Origin: Rhodococcus yunnanensis NBRC 103083
GTDB lineage: Bacteria; Actinomycetota; Actinomycetes; Mycobacteriales; Mycobacteriaceae
Length of the DNA: 64,000 nt
Assembly: GCF_001895005.1 (NCBI RefSeq)
Contig: NZ_BCXH01000007.1
Coordinates: forward strand, 62,001 to 126,000
Reading direction: 5' to 3'
The notes below the pieces were generated by a model. The model was not told the DNA's origin and searched no databases. It saw nothing but the letters and a program-made list of their open reading frames with translations. Below, piece by piece: positions 8,964 through 19,800 of the stretch; position 1 is the first letter of the stretch, and each line of letters begins with the position of its first letter. The position numbers and the translations under genes were made by a program.

Positions 8964-9269
8964 TCAGATTCGCCCCAACATCTTCAAGTTGGCCGCAACC
9001 GTATCGCAGTAACTTGACTGCGCATTTTGCGCCATGGTGCGCATCTCCACCAGCAGTGCGATGAGATCCAGTGCCGAACCAGTCCATTTGCTGTGAACGG
9101 CTACGTAGGCATCCGCAGCCGGCCCAGTCCAATGCAATCGCGCGGCAGAGGCGTGCTCCCCGAGCCCGCCCACGATGCGGTCAATCGTTTCGATTGCGTC
9201 GCCGAGCCGTTGCGCTAAGTTGTCGAGCTCGGTCAATTCGACGACAAACCTACCGGCTGATTCAGTCAA
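8964..9269 (-). CDS. WXG100-family protein (second of pair)
   Basis: A TTG at 9269 gives a 101-aa helical-hairpin protein with the central WxG-type turn HWTGPAADAY. This is the length and form of ESAT-6/CFP-10-like proteins that are exported with, and chaperone, type VII substrates. Longer upstream starts in this frame would run antisense through the preceding gene and are unlikely. The start overlaps the end of the 9262-9582 gene by 8 bp, and the stop abuts the ATG of the toxin, so the operon is tightly coupled. Confidence 0.75.
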   Translation of the reverse strand: MTESAGRFVVELTELDNLAQRLGDAIETIDRIVGGLGEHASAARLHWTGPAADAYVAVHSKWTGSALDLIALLVEMRTMAQNAQSSYCDTVAANLKMLGRI

Positions 9270-9582
9270 GGTTGAGGACGTTTGTGAGTTCAGCCAGCGA
9301 TTCGTCGACGTCGACGTAACCGCGTCGAGCGTCTTCGATGTTCGCGCCAATGCGACCGAGATCATCGACGACGGCCTTGGAGCATCCACGCACATCGGTC
9401 CATTTTCGCTGTAATTCGGTTCCCGCGGCTCCGACCCAGCCATCTTCGACCCGCACCACATGCGGTTGGAGCGACCCGAACGCATCGACAAGCTCATTTA
9501 CCGCGCTGCGGACCGACTCACACAATTTGTGCAGCTCGTCCGGAACCACACGCATCGGCTCAATGCCAGAAATTTCTCCCAC
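9262..9582 (-). CDS. WXG100-family protein (first of pair)
   Basis: This 106-aa helical protein has the turn motif DGWVGAAG near residue 48 between two amphipathic helices. It is first in the four-gene operon running down to 7334. WXG100 proteins act as heterodimeric export partners in type VII (ESX) secretion, so this protein and its downstream neighbour probably deliver the toxin. The ATG at 9582 starts a normal-length product. Confidence 0.8.
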   Translation of the reverse strand: MGEISGIEPMRVVPDELHKLCESVRSAVNELVDAFGSLQPHVVRVEDGWVGAAGTELQRKWTDVRGCSKAVVDDLGRIGANIEDARRGYVDVDESLAELTNVLNLD

Positions 9583-9749
9583 AGTCCCACCCCCGGGACC
9601 TTCCTACCATGCCGCCGACCGGTCGCCAAGCCGTCAATTTTGCAGCTCATACGGCCAGAGGGCGGACCGAAAAACCGACCGCGATTGCTTCCGCAACCGG
9701 CTCCACCCGATCCGACATCACGGCACCATTCCCCACCCTGCGGCGAGCC

Positions 9750-10525
9750 CGGCCGCGTTCGTCAAAGACATGGAATCGCAGGCGCGGGACTACGTCTACT
9801 TCGGTGCGACGTTCTCTGCCGCTACCGCTGCTGGTGACGCCGGCATCGGCCCGAAGGTCTTCATCTCCGACGCCGACTCCGGCATGCTGATGAAGGAGGA
9901 CTTCACCGGCGTCTCGTCCACCGCCACCCTGGATCTGTTCGACGAGGACGCGAACGTCGAGAAGCTGGTCGCGTTGCGGAAGTCCGTGTATCGGCTGGCC
10001 GGGGTGACGCGTCGGGCATCGGTGTTCGAAGACCCCGCTGTCGTGCGTGGGTTGATCGCTAAGGTCGGCGGGGCCTTACCGGCCGACTTCCAGTGGATGC
10101 TCCGAACGCTTGCCCCGGACAAGGCTCGCATCGAATCCACCGGTTTCGACGCCGTCCCCTGCCATGGTGACGCAACGTCTCCAACGTGCTGATGCTCGAC
10201 GACGGCAGCATGCGCCTCGTCGACTGGGATGTCGCGGCGCTGACGGGTACAGGACATCGGTGCGTTATTGGCGGAGATCCGCCCATTCGACTCGGATGCG
10301 CGCGAGGTCTTCGAGATGGCGTACGGGCCGTTCGACAGTGCGCTGATCGATCGGCCGCGGATCTACGGAATTGCGGACTCGCTGCGCTGGGCGCTTATCG
10401 GATCGTATTGCGATGCAGTCAAGCCCGGAACGCACAAGTATTCGAAGTTCTCCGATTGGCAGTTCCTGCTGGCGCGCGCTGGTTTACGTGACCCGCATTT
10501 CGACGATCGAGTACGGAACATCTGA
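9750..10525 (+). pseudogene. Broken phosphotransferase (choline/aminoglycoside kinase fold)
   Basis: Three frames together encode most of an APH/choline-kinase-like protein: an N-lobe segment from about 9755 (GIGPKVFISD, LMKEDFTG), the catalytic loop CHGDAT near 10160, a resumed frame with SNVLMLDDG and the metal-binding LVDWDVAA near 10190-10240, and the C-terminal helices from about 10270 to a TGA at 10525. The first ~60 residues (the ATP-binding glycine-rich start) are missing and at least two frame changes are needed. It therefore cannot make an active kinase. A second copy of the N-lobe piece lies at 23731-23905. Confidence 0.75.
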
Positions 10526-10532
10526 GGTGACC

Positions 10533-10769
10533 ATGAACGAAATTGCAGTCGGATCTGCCCGCACCGAGCCCGAGCGTCAGGTCGAGAAAGCTCTCGCTGC
10601 TGTCACCGAGCGAGGAAGGGCTGAACATCACCTACTCCCCGTGACCGGTGGGTTGATGAACAGCAACTGGCGCATCACCGTCGAAGGTAAGCCCAAGCGC
10701 TGCTTCACGAAGCTGCCGGGTGCTGGCACCGATTCGTTCATCGACCGGTCCCGGCCACGAAATACCTAA
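10533..10769 (+). pseudogene. 5' fragment of a second phosphotransferase gene
   Basis: From ATG 10533 the 78-codon frame encodes the typical start of an APH/choline-kinase-like protein ([27 protein letters not shown]), just after the end of the first broken kinase, as in a tandem kinase operon. The similarity stops abruptly at FIDRS, and the frame runs into unrelated DNA and a TAA. The rest of the kinase, including HGD and the DWD motif, is absent. Confidence 0.7.
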
Positions 10770-11045
10770 CATGCGATTGTGATGCGGCAGCGACACATCA
10801 GCAGGACCATCAACAGAAGCCACCTCGTTCGCACTATCTGCGATAGGCGACGTAGTTGTCTCCGCACTCGGCGATACCTGTGCGAGCTGCTCGAGCTCCC
10901 ACTCTGCGAGCGGCTCGCCCGCCCCGACCTCGGGCTTTGCATCCGTGCTCGTGTTCTGCCCGGCAAGTGCCTGCACGCCGTCGGCGACAGCCGACGCGAC
11001 GACCTTGGTCAGCAGCGCGGCGGATCGGATCGGATACAACCGCAT
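10770..11045 (-). pseudogene. Truncated hypothetical gene
   Basis: On the minus strand a frame from ATG 11045 ([16 protein letters not shown]) has good actinobacterial codon bias for about 90 codons. It then runs into the broken end of the kinase fragment near 10770. It looks like the 5' part of a gene whose 3' end was lost in the same rearrangement. No family is recognised. Confidence 0.3.
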
Positions 11046-11197
11046 GGTCAAACAGGTGAAACGATCCGCATGTGGATTCCGGAACGTCGAAAACTCTGCT
11101 CGTAGGATACGGTTCATACAACCCACACCGCGCGGGCCAAACTTCAGACTTCCTGCTGAGTTGCCCGGTTGAAGTCGAAGAGCACGTTTGAGCGACT

Positions 11198-11791
11198 TCA
11201 TCTAATTAGTAGTCGACGATCAACGTCTGACACGAAATCTGCGCATGAAGAAACACATCTTTTTAAAGATGCCTCATTTAGATGAAGTGAATCCCCCCGA
11301 AGCAGAACTCCCACACTTGTTACTACTCCACGCGTTTTCGAATTCCGCTGGCGTGGCGTGAGCCTCCCTAGTCCATGGGCAATCGAGTTTCGAATTTCGC
11401 GAGCAGCCTTAATGTCGCTCCACTTTGCACATTGCCCCAACGAGAATCCGTGAAATTTCTTGAACGCAAACTCCCGATTTTGCCACGATTCACTAACCTC
11501 ACCCTTGGCGGCATCAATCAAAGACAGAGCAAAGCGATCGCGACCAACTGACTGCAAATCAAACTGATGGTCGCTGCAAATATCGATGAACGCCTCTATT
11601 ATACTTACAATCCGTAAAAATTCGCTCTGCGCTCGCACTTGATCAAAATTGTACGAGCCGAGATACGAGGCCATGCCGCTATAGGAAATTCGCCCGATGG
11701 GCCGCAGTGCCGGAAGCCGACCAAAATCTGCTCTGGTCGCATACAAAAGACGGAGAGCCTCTTCTGTAACCGCGAGCGGGGGCACCCTCAT
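11198..11791 (-). CDS. HEPN-domain protein coupled to the reverse transcriptase
   Basis: This 197-aa helical protein carries the HEPN signature RNSIAH (R-x4-H) in the context [13 protein letters not shown] near residue 145, the active-site motif of HEPN ribonucleases. I start it at ATG 11791, which overlaps the RT stop codon as ATGA and has AAGGGG about 9 bases upstream; a longer frame to 11842 exists. AbiA-type defence RTs carry an RT, helical repeats and a HEPN domain in one chain; here the HEPN part is a separate coupled gene. Base composition is clearly AT-richer than the neighbours, suggesting transfer. RNase activity is inferred from the motif. Confidence 0.75.
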   Translation of the reverse strand: MRVPPLAVTEEALRLLYATRADFGRLPALRPIGRISYSGMASYLGSYNFDQVRAQSEFLRIVSIIEAFIDICSDHQFDLQSVGRDRFALSLIDAAKGEVSESWQNREFAFKKFHGFSLGQCAKWSDIKAAREIRNSIAHGLGRLTPRQRNSKTRGVVTSVGVLLRGDSLHLNEASLKRCVSSCADFVSDVDRRLLIR

Positions 11792-13449
11792 TGCACAGCC
11801 CCTTGCAGCATTTTTTGGTGCAGCACGGATGACTTTGCCCAAGCCTTGATCAAGCCCTCGGCTCCTGCACGCTCTTCGGTCCTTAATTGGTTACAGTAGT
11901 CTACGGCAGCAGCGATGTAGATATGCAAAAGCGCTTGAGGACTTTGATCCGATTCGTCGATTATTTCCGATAAATCAATGTGCCCACCAGCTGCTAGCGC
12001 ACGGGTCGCGTACGCACGCAGTGGCGGACTTGCAATTTGCATCCTCTGCTCAAACAACCAGCCCTGCCACGCTGAAGCACGATCCACGTCCACTGCTTGC
12101 AGTTCACGCATAGTGTCAACAAGCCAGATTCGCTGCCACGCATTTAGAGATAGGCCGCCCACGAGATTGCCAACAGTATCAACCACTTGCCCTGATGCCA
12201 CGTCCGCCACTTTGGACAAATACCGCATTAGGTTCGGCATCAAAGCGGGAACAAAAGCCGCGAACCGAATTACATCCGGTATTGCCCTGCTATCCACGTT
12301 TGCTGCTAATCCATTCAAAGCGCGACGAAGCAGTCGAATGTCGTCACTGCGCAGGTTTCGCAGATCGATCGAAGGCCGACTTTCCGTTGACTCCGACTCG
12401 CCGCTACGGCTTTCATCAACAGCCTTGGCAACATCGGCTGAACCGCTCTCCGCCCCAGATTCTTGCCCCTCCCAGGGCAACGCTTGGGCCCCACGAATTA
12501 TGGACAGCGCAGCGTCCGCGTCACCTTCGCCAAATTCGTCAGCATAGTCGCCTACCAATGCCTCAAAATCGTCCGTCGAGATCGTAACTCCATCCTTGAG
12601 AGCGGACTGACCGAGATTGTCTACTAGATACCGCAACAAACCCACCGTAACAGTCTTATGCTCAGCGATCACAAGCCCAGCACGACGTACCGAAGCATCC
12701 AGCGACTCTATAGCGTTAATCGCGCTTTCGTAGGACCTGCTTGCGATCCGAAAGTCGTCATTAAAGCGCCAGACCGCCAGACCAGATCGCAATAGCTCCC
12801 GCTCAATGATATCTGCATAAACGTCCGAAAGACGATCAGAGGAGTCCAGGAGCTGCGGAAGTCCGTATTTTCTTCCTTGAACCTCTTCCAATAAAGATGT
12901 CAAAGCTTCGATCAATTCGAAGTCAGAGCCCCGAAGGAGCAGCTCCTTCGCAAGCACGGCATGATCGATGAACTGGTAAAAGGCCGTAATATCGGATTTC
13001 ACAACATATTTGACTTCGGAGCGAACGAATAGCTGTTGGGCGGAAATACTACCAGTTCGACCGCGCCTCCTTCGCTTTTGAGGTTCCGGATTATTCAACG
13101 CGTACAAGACAGGAGCAGTAACGAACTTGAGATACGCCTCCACAGACCGATCGAGCACACTTTCGTTTGAAAGTACTGCGGAAGTAATTGCCCGGTAGGC
13201 AACTCGTTCCAACATCCCCCAGAACGGCACTGGCCGCGATCCGTGTGCTGGCTTTCGAACTGAGACTTCGATTTCAGGCGTCGGTTGAAACCCAGCCCTT
13301 AAGAGATTCGATAAATATCGTGTTAAATCAAGGGAGTTTTCCCCTACCACGTCCCACAGGGGTTCAGATGGGAGCAGATTGCGTGTAGCTAAGGCTTCCT
13401 CCTGAAAAGCAACCTTGATGTTGAGGCTCTTCAGTGCGGCCGCTGACAT
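11788..13449 (-). CDS. Abi-type reverse transcriptase with C-terminal helical repeats
   Basis: The product is about 553 aa (ATG 13449; a TTG at 13458 is also open). The RT core is visible: YVVKSDITAFYQF with the first catalytic Asp (motif A), KYGLPQLLDSSDRLSDVY (motif B), and the catalytic RFNDDFRI (the YxDD motif as FNDD), followed by GLVIAEHKT (motif D). Group II intron and retron features such as maturase, endonuclease or an msr-msd locus are not seen. The last 250 residues are Leu/Ala-rich helical repeats, as in AbiK/AbiA/Abi-P2 proteins, which make DNA without an RNA template and cause abortive infection. It is coupled by an ATGA overlap to the HEPN gene. Confidence 0.85.
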   Translation of the reverse strand: MSAAALKSLNIKVAFQEEALATRNLLPSEPLWDVVGENSLDLTRYLSNLLRAGFQPTPEIEVSVRKPAHGSRPVPFWGMLERVAYRAITSAVLSNESVLDRSVEAYLKFVTAPVLYALNNPEPQKRRRRGRTGSISAQQLFVRSEVKYVVKSDITAFYQFIDHAVLAKELLLRGSDFELIEALTSLLEEVQGRKYGLPQLLDSSDRLSDVYADIIERELLRSGLAVWRFNDDFRIASRSYESAINAIESLDASVRRAGLVIAEHKTVTVGLLRYLVDNLGQSALKDGVTISTDDFEALVGDYADEFGEGDADAALSIIRGAQALPWEGQESGAESGSADVAKAVDESRSGESESTESRPSIDLRNLRSDDIRLLRRALNGLAANVDSRAIPDVIRFAAFVPALMPNLMRYLSKVADVASGQVVDTVGNLVGGLSLNAWQRIWLVDTMRELQAVDVDRASAWQGWLFEQRMQIASPPLRAYATRALAAGGHIDLSEIIDESDQSPQALLHIYIAAAVDYCNQLRTEERAGAEGLIKAWAKSSVLHQKMLQGAVQ

Positions 13450-13878
13450 CGGTTCCAAGAATCATGCCTCCAGGTCGTAATGCCACCGGCTCTGCGATCT
13501 GATGCCTCGCGCAACCACGCGGCACCGGGTGTGCAATCTACCACCGCTGACACAGCCACAGTAGCCAACCACTGAGGCTCGCTTCACATCAACACTGCCA
13601 GCGGTGATCTGAAGGTCGAGCGGTCTCAATCCTCCCAGCCCGTTGTCGACTGAGTACAGGGTCGCCACCAGGCGACCGTATCGACCTCGCAGCCCAGATC
13701 GTTGGTGTCATCCATCCGAATGAACTGCCCACGACACCTTTAGCAGCGGTAAGTACACTGAACTCGTGTCCGATACCGTTGCCAAGGCACCTTGTCGGTA
13801 GGCCCGTCTAGCGTATGAAGGTTGGCGGCACCGCCGCGACCATCGACGAGACGATGAACGACGGAGCTCGGAGGACAC
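13450..13878. other. Intergenic region upstream of the RT and DUF4011 genes, with a hairpin
   Basis: No convincing gene is seen. A perfect 7-bp inverted repeat with a 4-base loop (GGTCGCC-ACCA-GGCGACC) lies at 13660-13677 and could be a transcription terminator stem or an RNA element; no T-run follows it. The two flanking defence genes are divergent, so their promoters must lie here. Confidence 0.4.
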
Positions 13879-16800
13879 ATGCAGGATCTCGGCCAGGAGC
13901 ACAACCCGTTTCACACGGTGGTCGACGGTGTATCGGTAGAGGTCCATGCTCACCCCGCGGTCAATCTTGCGCTCGTCCACAACGGCGTCCCGCTGATCAC
14001 CAGTGTCGAGGTCGTGAACCTCTCCGACGCCGACATCGTCGACGCAAAGGTCTCGGTGCAGCTGTTCGGCGCCGGCGAGCAACTGTCGCCGCAACGAGTC
14101 GACGTTCACGACGGCACCCTTCGCATCGGCGAGAACATCGTGTGGTCCAACTATTCGGCCATCGTTCCGCCGATCCCACATCTACGCGAGCTCAACGAGA
14201 GCCATCCGGCGACGATCGCCGTCACCGTGTCCCGGCTGTGGGGCGACGACATCCACCTGAACGCCCCTATCCGCGTACTGGCACACAACGAATGGTTCAA
14301 CGCGCCGGTCTTCTTCGACTCCCTCGCCGCGTTCGTCCAGCCCAACACCAAGGCAGTCAATTCCGTCCTCGACGCTGCGTCGAACCTTCTGGGCACCGGA
14401 ACGGGCGATCCGTCGCTCGGCGGCTACCAGAAAGGCCCCGAACGAGCCGCCCAGATCGCAGCCGGCATCTACGAAGCTCTTCGTCATCAACAAATCCGCT
14501 ACATCGATCCACCCGCCTCCTTCGAGCACACCGGACAGAAGATCCGCACCACCGCACAGGTGCTCGACGAGCGCTTCGGCACCTGCATCGACCTCGCCGT
14601 CACCTACGCAGCATGCCTGGAGGCCGTCGGCATTCGCCCGGTCGTCTGGCTGATCAACGGTCACGCCTTCGCCGGATTCATGCGCGACGAGAGCCAGCTC
14701 GCCCATTCGACCATCACCGAGCCGAACGCACTGATCAACCTCGTCGAATCCGGTCGTGTGATCCCCGTCGAAGCGAAATACTACGATCCCACCGAGGCCG
14801 GCACGTTCAGACAGGCTGTGGCGGATGCGCGTCGGCACTTCGCCGATCACAGCGCACTCCGTGGTGTCATCGCAATCTCGTCGGCACGCAAGGACGGTAT
14901 CCGGCCCTTGCCGAGTCTCGACGAGATCGCCGTCGCCAAGGCCGAGACGTCGTCGCCGGTACCCGTTGCGGTCGATCTGGGACTCCCGGTCGATCTGCTC
15001 GACGCCCACGACACAACGGACCTCGTGCTCGACAGCACGGACACCGCTCCCCCACGCGTCCAGAAATGGAAGCGATCCCTCCTCGACCTGAGCACCCGGA
15101 ATCGGCTCCTCAACCTCAAGCCGATGCGCGAGGTCATCGACCTCCACGTGCCCACTTCCGGTCTGGCTTTGCTCGACGACCTGGTCCACGCCGGCACCGA
15201 CATCGAACTGATCGCCCACGACGAACTCAGTTCCATCCACGAGCTCCAAGGCGCCCGCCGGGCACAAGACGTCGACGACGCCACCATCCTCGACTATCTG
15301 CGCGACCGCAAGCGCATCCACGCTGTCGTCACCCAGGACACCTACGCCGCGCGGCTCAAGCACCTCCAGCGCACCGCACACACGATGTTCGAGGAGACCG
15401 GCAACGCCAATCTGTTCCTGACGTTCGGCGGCCTGATCCACACCACCAGCAGCGGGAAGGATGCCCGAGCTCCCCTGTTCCTGCTTCCGGTGAAGATAGT
15501 GGGCGGTTCGGGACGCAGCCAGTTCAAACTGACCGTGGACACAGCAGGAGTCTCGACGCCCAACTACTGCCTCGTCGAATGGCTTCGGATCAAACACACT
15601 GCGTCGATCCCCGCCCTCGAGAATCCACCGCTCGACGCGCACGGGATAGACATCGACGAAGCACTCAAAGGCATTCGGTCCGCGTTGGTCGAACACAACC
15701 TCGACTTCCGCATCGACGAAACTGCATCGGTTGCCATCTGCCAGTTCGGCACGTTCGGAATGTGGAAGGACCTCACCGACCACTGGGACATCCTCGAACA
15801 GAGCCCCATCGTGCGCCACCTGACACACAGTGCAGGTGAATCCTTCCGCGATTCCCGACGACCGGACGGTTCCGACATCGAATCCGTACCGGTCCACGAA
15901 CTCGACGTCCCCGTTCCCATTCCCGCCGACGGCTCCCAGCTCCGCGCCGTCGCGTTGGCAGCCGACGGCCACACCTTCGTGCTGGAAGGACCACCCGGAA
16001 CCGGCAAGTCCCAGACGATCACCAACCTGATCGCGCACACCCTCGCGCAGGGCAGAACGGTGCTGTTCGTCGCCGAGAAGCAAGCCGCGCTCGACGTCGT
16101 CAAGAAGCGCCTCGACAAAGTGGGGCTGACCAAGTTCACGCTCGATCTGCACGGTAAGAATCAGAGCGCCAACGCCATCCGCGATCAGCTCAAGCGCGCG
16201 ATCGAGCACTCGACCAGCTACAACAACCGGTCATCGGCAGCCAAGCGCGCCGATGTTCGCTCACACCACGTTCCACTCGAGGACTACCCGACCAAGATTC
16301 ACGAGACGAACGGCGTCGACCATTCGCTGTGGTCCGCGTACGACACCACTCTCGGACTCGGCGACGGCCCCTCCGCCACCATCCCCGCAACGTTCGTCGC
16401 GAATCCGTCGGTGTCGGTTCCCGAGATCACCAGTGCCCTGCAGCAATTCGAACGAGCCGCGCGGTCGATCTCCATCAGCGCCGAGAATCCGTGGTCCATT
16501 GCAGGAATCATCGACGCCCACGCCACCGACGACGACTTCCTTTCGGTCGCAGCACGATCAGCTGCCTCACTCGACGCCGTTCTCAGAAGCTCCACCGTTC
16601 ACTACGCCGTCGAACAAGTTCCGTCTCCCGAGACACTCGAACTTCTCCTCCCCCAGGCTCGACGCCAGATCGGTCGGTCGATTCCGCCGGCCGACGCGTT
16701 GACCACCACCCAATCCAGTCAATGGGCCGCGTCCAAGCAGGCCTTGTTCGCAGAGATCTCGCTTCTGCAGCAGCAGTGCGGCCCCCTCACGTCGGTCTTC

Positions 16801-19800
16801 ACACCCAGCTTCATCGAACGTGGCGACGCCGACACGCTGGCCCTCGCCGCCGAGGAAGCCGGTAAGGGCATGTTCGGCAAGAAGAAGCGCGCCGAGCAGT
16901 TCGCGCGCGAGCTGGCGCCTGCCTTGTTGCCCGGAGTACAGCTCGATTCTGAGGCTGCGCTTCCACTTCTCAGGTCGGTTCCCGGTGCTCGTGAGCTCAC
17001 CGCGCAGACGGTGCAGCACATGCATCTCCTGTTGACGCAGTTCGCGCCGGCGACGTGGAATCCGCTCGGTAGCGATGCAGCACATCAACTTCAGCCGTCG
17101 TTCGAGTATGTCGAGCAGACCTCGAACTTCGTCCGCACGCAACCGCAGTTGTGGCAACTACTCTGCACGACTGGACCGCTGTCCCCGCAGGACATCGATA
17201 CGCTCGACGGCGTTGCGCACGCGTGGCGCACCTGGCGTCAGATCCTCGGTACGAGCGACGACGACATCGACCGATGGCGCAACAACTCTCACTGGTTCAC
17301 CGCATGGCAGCGGGATTCACAGTTGTGGCTGGGCGCCGTCCACACCGATGGCAGCGCGCCGATCCGCCAGTGGTCCACGATGACAGCATTTCTCAATCCG
17401 CTGCGGACGGCCGGGCTGAACGATCTGGTCCATGAACTCCTGACCGGTGCCATCCCCGCGAATCAAGCCGAAATCGCATTCATGCGCGGAGTGGCCCAAA
17501 CATCCCTCAGCGAGCGACGTCGCAAACATGGCCTGACGCACTTCGATCGGGCGATCAAGGACGGCCAGATCGACGACTTCGCGAATGCATCGGCTGCGAG
17601 TAGGTCCGAACAAGTCAGTGCGCTGCCAGCGGCGCTCCTCGAACGGCGCTCGTTCCAAGCGGGCTCGCTGACGGGCGACGTCGGCCATCTCCGACGCGCA
17701 CTCGACGCCAAGCGCGGCGGAACCACATTCCGGCAGTTGATGAATCGCTACTCCAACTACATTCTCGAAGCGACGCCGTGTTTCTTCGTCAGTCCCACCT
17801 CGCTTGCGCAGTTCGTACCACCCGGCTCGGTGACGTTCGATCTCGTTGTGTTCGACGAGGCCTCGCAGGTGACGGTCCCGCAGGCCATCGGCGCGTTGGG
17901 ACGTGGACGGTCGGCTGTCATCGTCGGAGACTCCCAGCAGATGCCGCCGACGTCCATCGGGGTGGTCAGCACCAACGACGGCGACGACTACACCGAGGAC
18001 GACGAGGTCATCCCCGAGGATCTCGACAGCATCCTCACCGAAGCGGTGGAATCCGGCGTCCCCCGGCTGTGGCTGTCGTGGCACTACCGGAGCCAGGACG
18101 AGTCGCTCATCGCGTTCTCGAACGAGAAGTATTACGAGGGACGTCTCGCGAGCCTCCCGTCGCCGGGTGGCGACGACACCGCGGGTGTGGAGTGGCGTCG
18201 CGTCGACGGGCACTTCAACCGCGAGACCAAGGACCGTGTTCGCACCAATATCGTTGAGGCCGAGGCGATCGTCGCCGAGATTCGCAGCCGACTGTCGAAT
18301 GCTCATCTCGCGTCGCAGAGCATCGGTGTCGTCACCTTCAACGCGCAGCAGCAGACATTGGTGCGCGACTTGCTGGAGGGGTCGGGTGATCCGCTGATCC
18401 TCGATCAGCTCCGCGAGGACCGTGACGACGGGATCTTCGTCAAGAACCTGGAGAACGTCCAGGGCGACGAGCGCGACGTCATCCTGTTCAGTGCGGCGTT
18501 TTCGAAGAAGCCGGACGATCCGAAGCTGCCGCTGAATTTCGGTCCACTGACTCGGACCGGCGGCGAGAAGCGTCTGAATGTGGCGATTACTCGTGCGCGG
18601 CGCAAGGTGATCATCTATACCTCGTTCGAGCCGACGGACATCGATCTGGCGCGCACGCGGTCGGTCGGCATCGCGCACCTACGGGGATATCTGGAGCAGG
18701 CGGCTCAGGCTTCGCGTACGGATGACGACCGCCCCACCCACTCACGAGCAGCGTCGGACGAGATACAAACAGGGTTGGTCCGGTCGCTGCGCGACCATGG
18801 CTATGAGGTCGAGGCGAACTACGGGCTCTCCGACTTCGTGCTGGATGTGGTTGTGCGTGAACCAGGTTCGGAGCAATGGCAGGTGGCGATCTTGCTGGAC
18901 GGTCCGCAGTGGGCGAAGCGACCCACAGTGGCGGACCGTGACCTGACGCCGCAACTGCTGGAGTCGATGATGCATTGGGGGTCATCGGTGCGGGTGTGGC
19001 TACCCGACTGGATCGACAACCCGGCGGCCGTGATCGCCCAGGTAGGCGACGCCGTGGCCCTATCGAAGGCTCGGATGGCGGCGCGGCAGGCCGAGATCGA
19101 TGCCGCGGCCGAAGCACAAGCTGCGGCCATAGCTTCGGCTGCATCCGCTGTGGAGGAGACGCTGGACTTGCCTGACGACTTCGCGCCCGATTCCGACCGA
19201 TGGACCAAGCCCGATCCGGAGGATGCGAGCGTTCCAGAACCTGTCGAGTCGGTACTGGTCTCACGCGTGGCGGTCGAGGAACCCTCGCTGTCGTTCGAGG
19301 AGCCACGCGACTGGCATGGACGTGGCATCGCGTACATCGAAGCACCGACTTCAATGCTGGGCGTGCGCGACGACCTCGATCGAGTGCATTCACCAGCGGT
19401 CAAGAACACGATCATGCGGGCGGTTCAGGAGACGGTCGCGATCGAGGGCCCGATTTCACTCGATCGGTTGGCTCGGAATGTGGCTCGACGCTTCGGGTTC
19501 GACCGTGTCGCCGCAGCCCGACGCGGCTTCGTTCTTCAGTCCGTGCCGGAGGAGTTGATCGAGCGGTCGGAGGAGCTGGGTAGCTTCGTGTGGCCGAAGG
19601 AACTCGATCGCACGACGTGGCGAGGTTTCCGTAAGACTCAGACCGACCTGACGCGTCCCTTGTCCGAAGTTGCGCCGGAGGAGATCATCAACGCGATGAT
19701 GACGGTCTGCGCACGAAGTGGTCAGCCTGACTACGACAGTCTGCTGCGTCAGACGTTGCAGACGTTCAACCAGAAACGTCTGACCGGTCCGACGCGGGTG

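Noticed and set aside
14182..16209. 675-codon open frame antisense to the DUF4011 helicase
   Set aside because: It mirrors the high-GC codon pattern of the helicase and shows no motifs; the plus-strand protein has complete helicase motifs.
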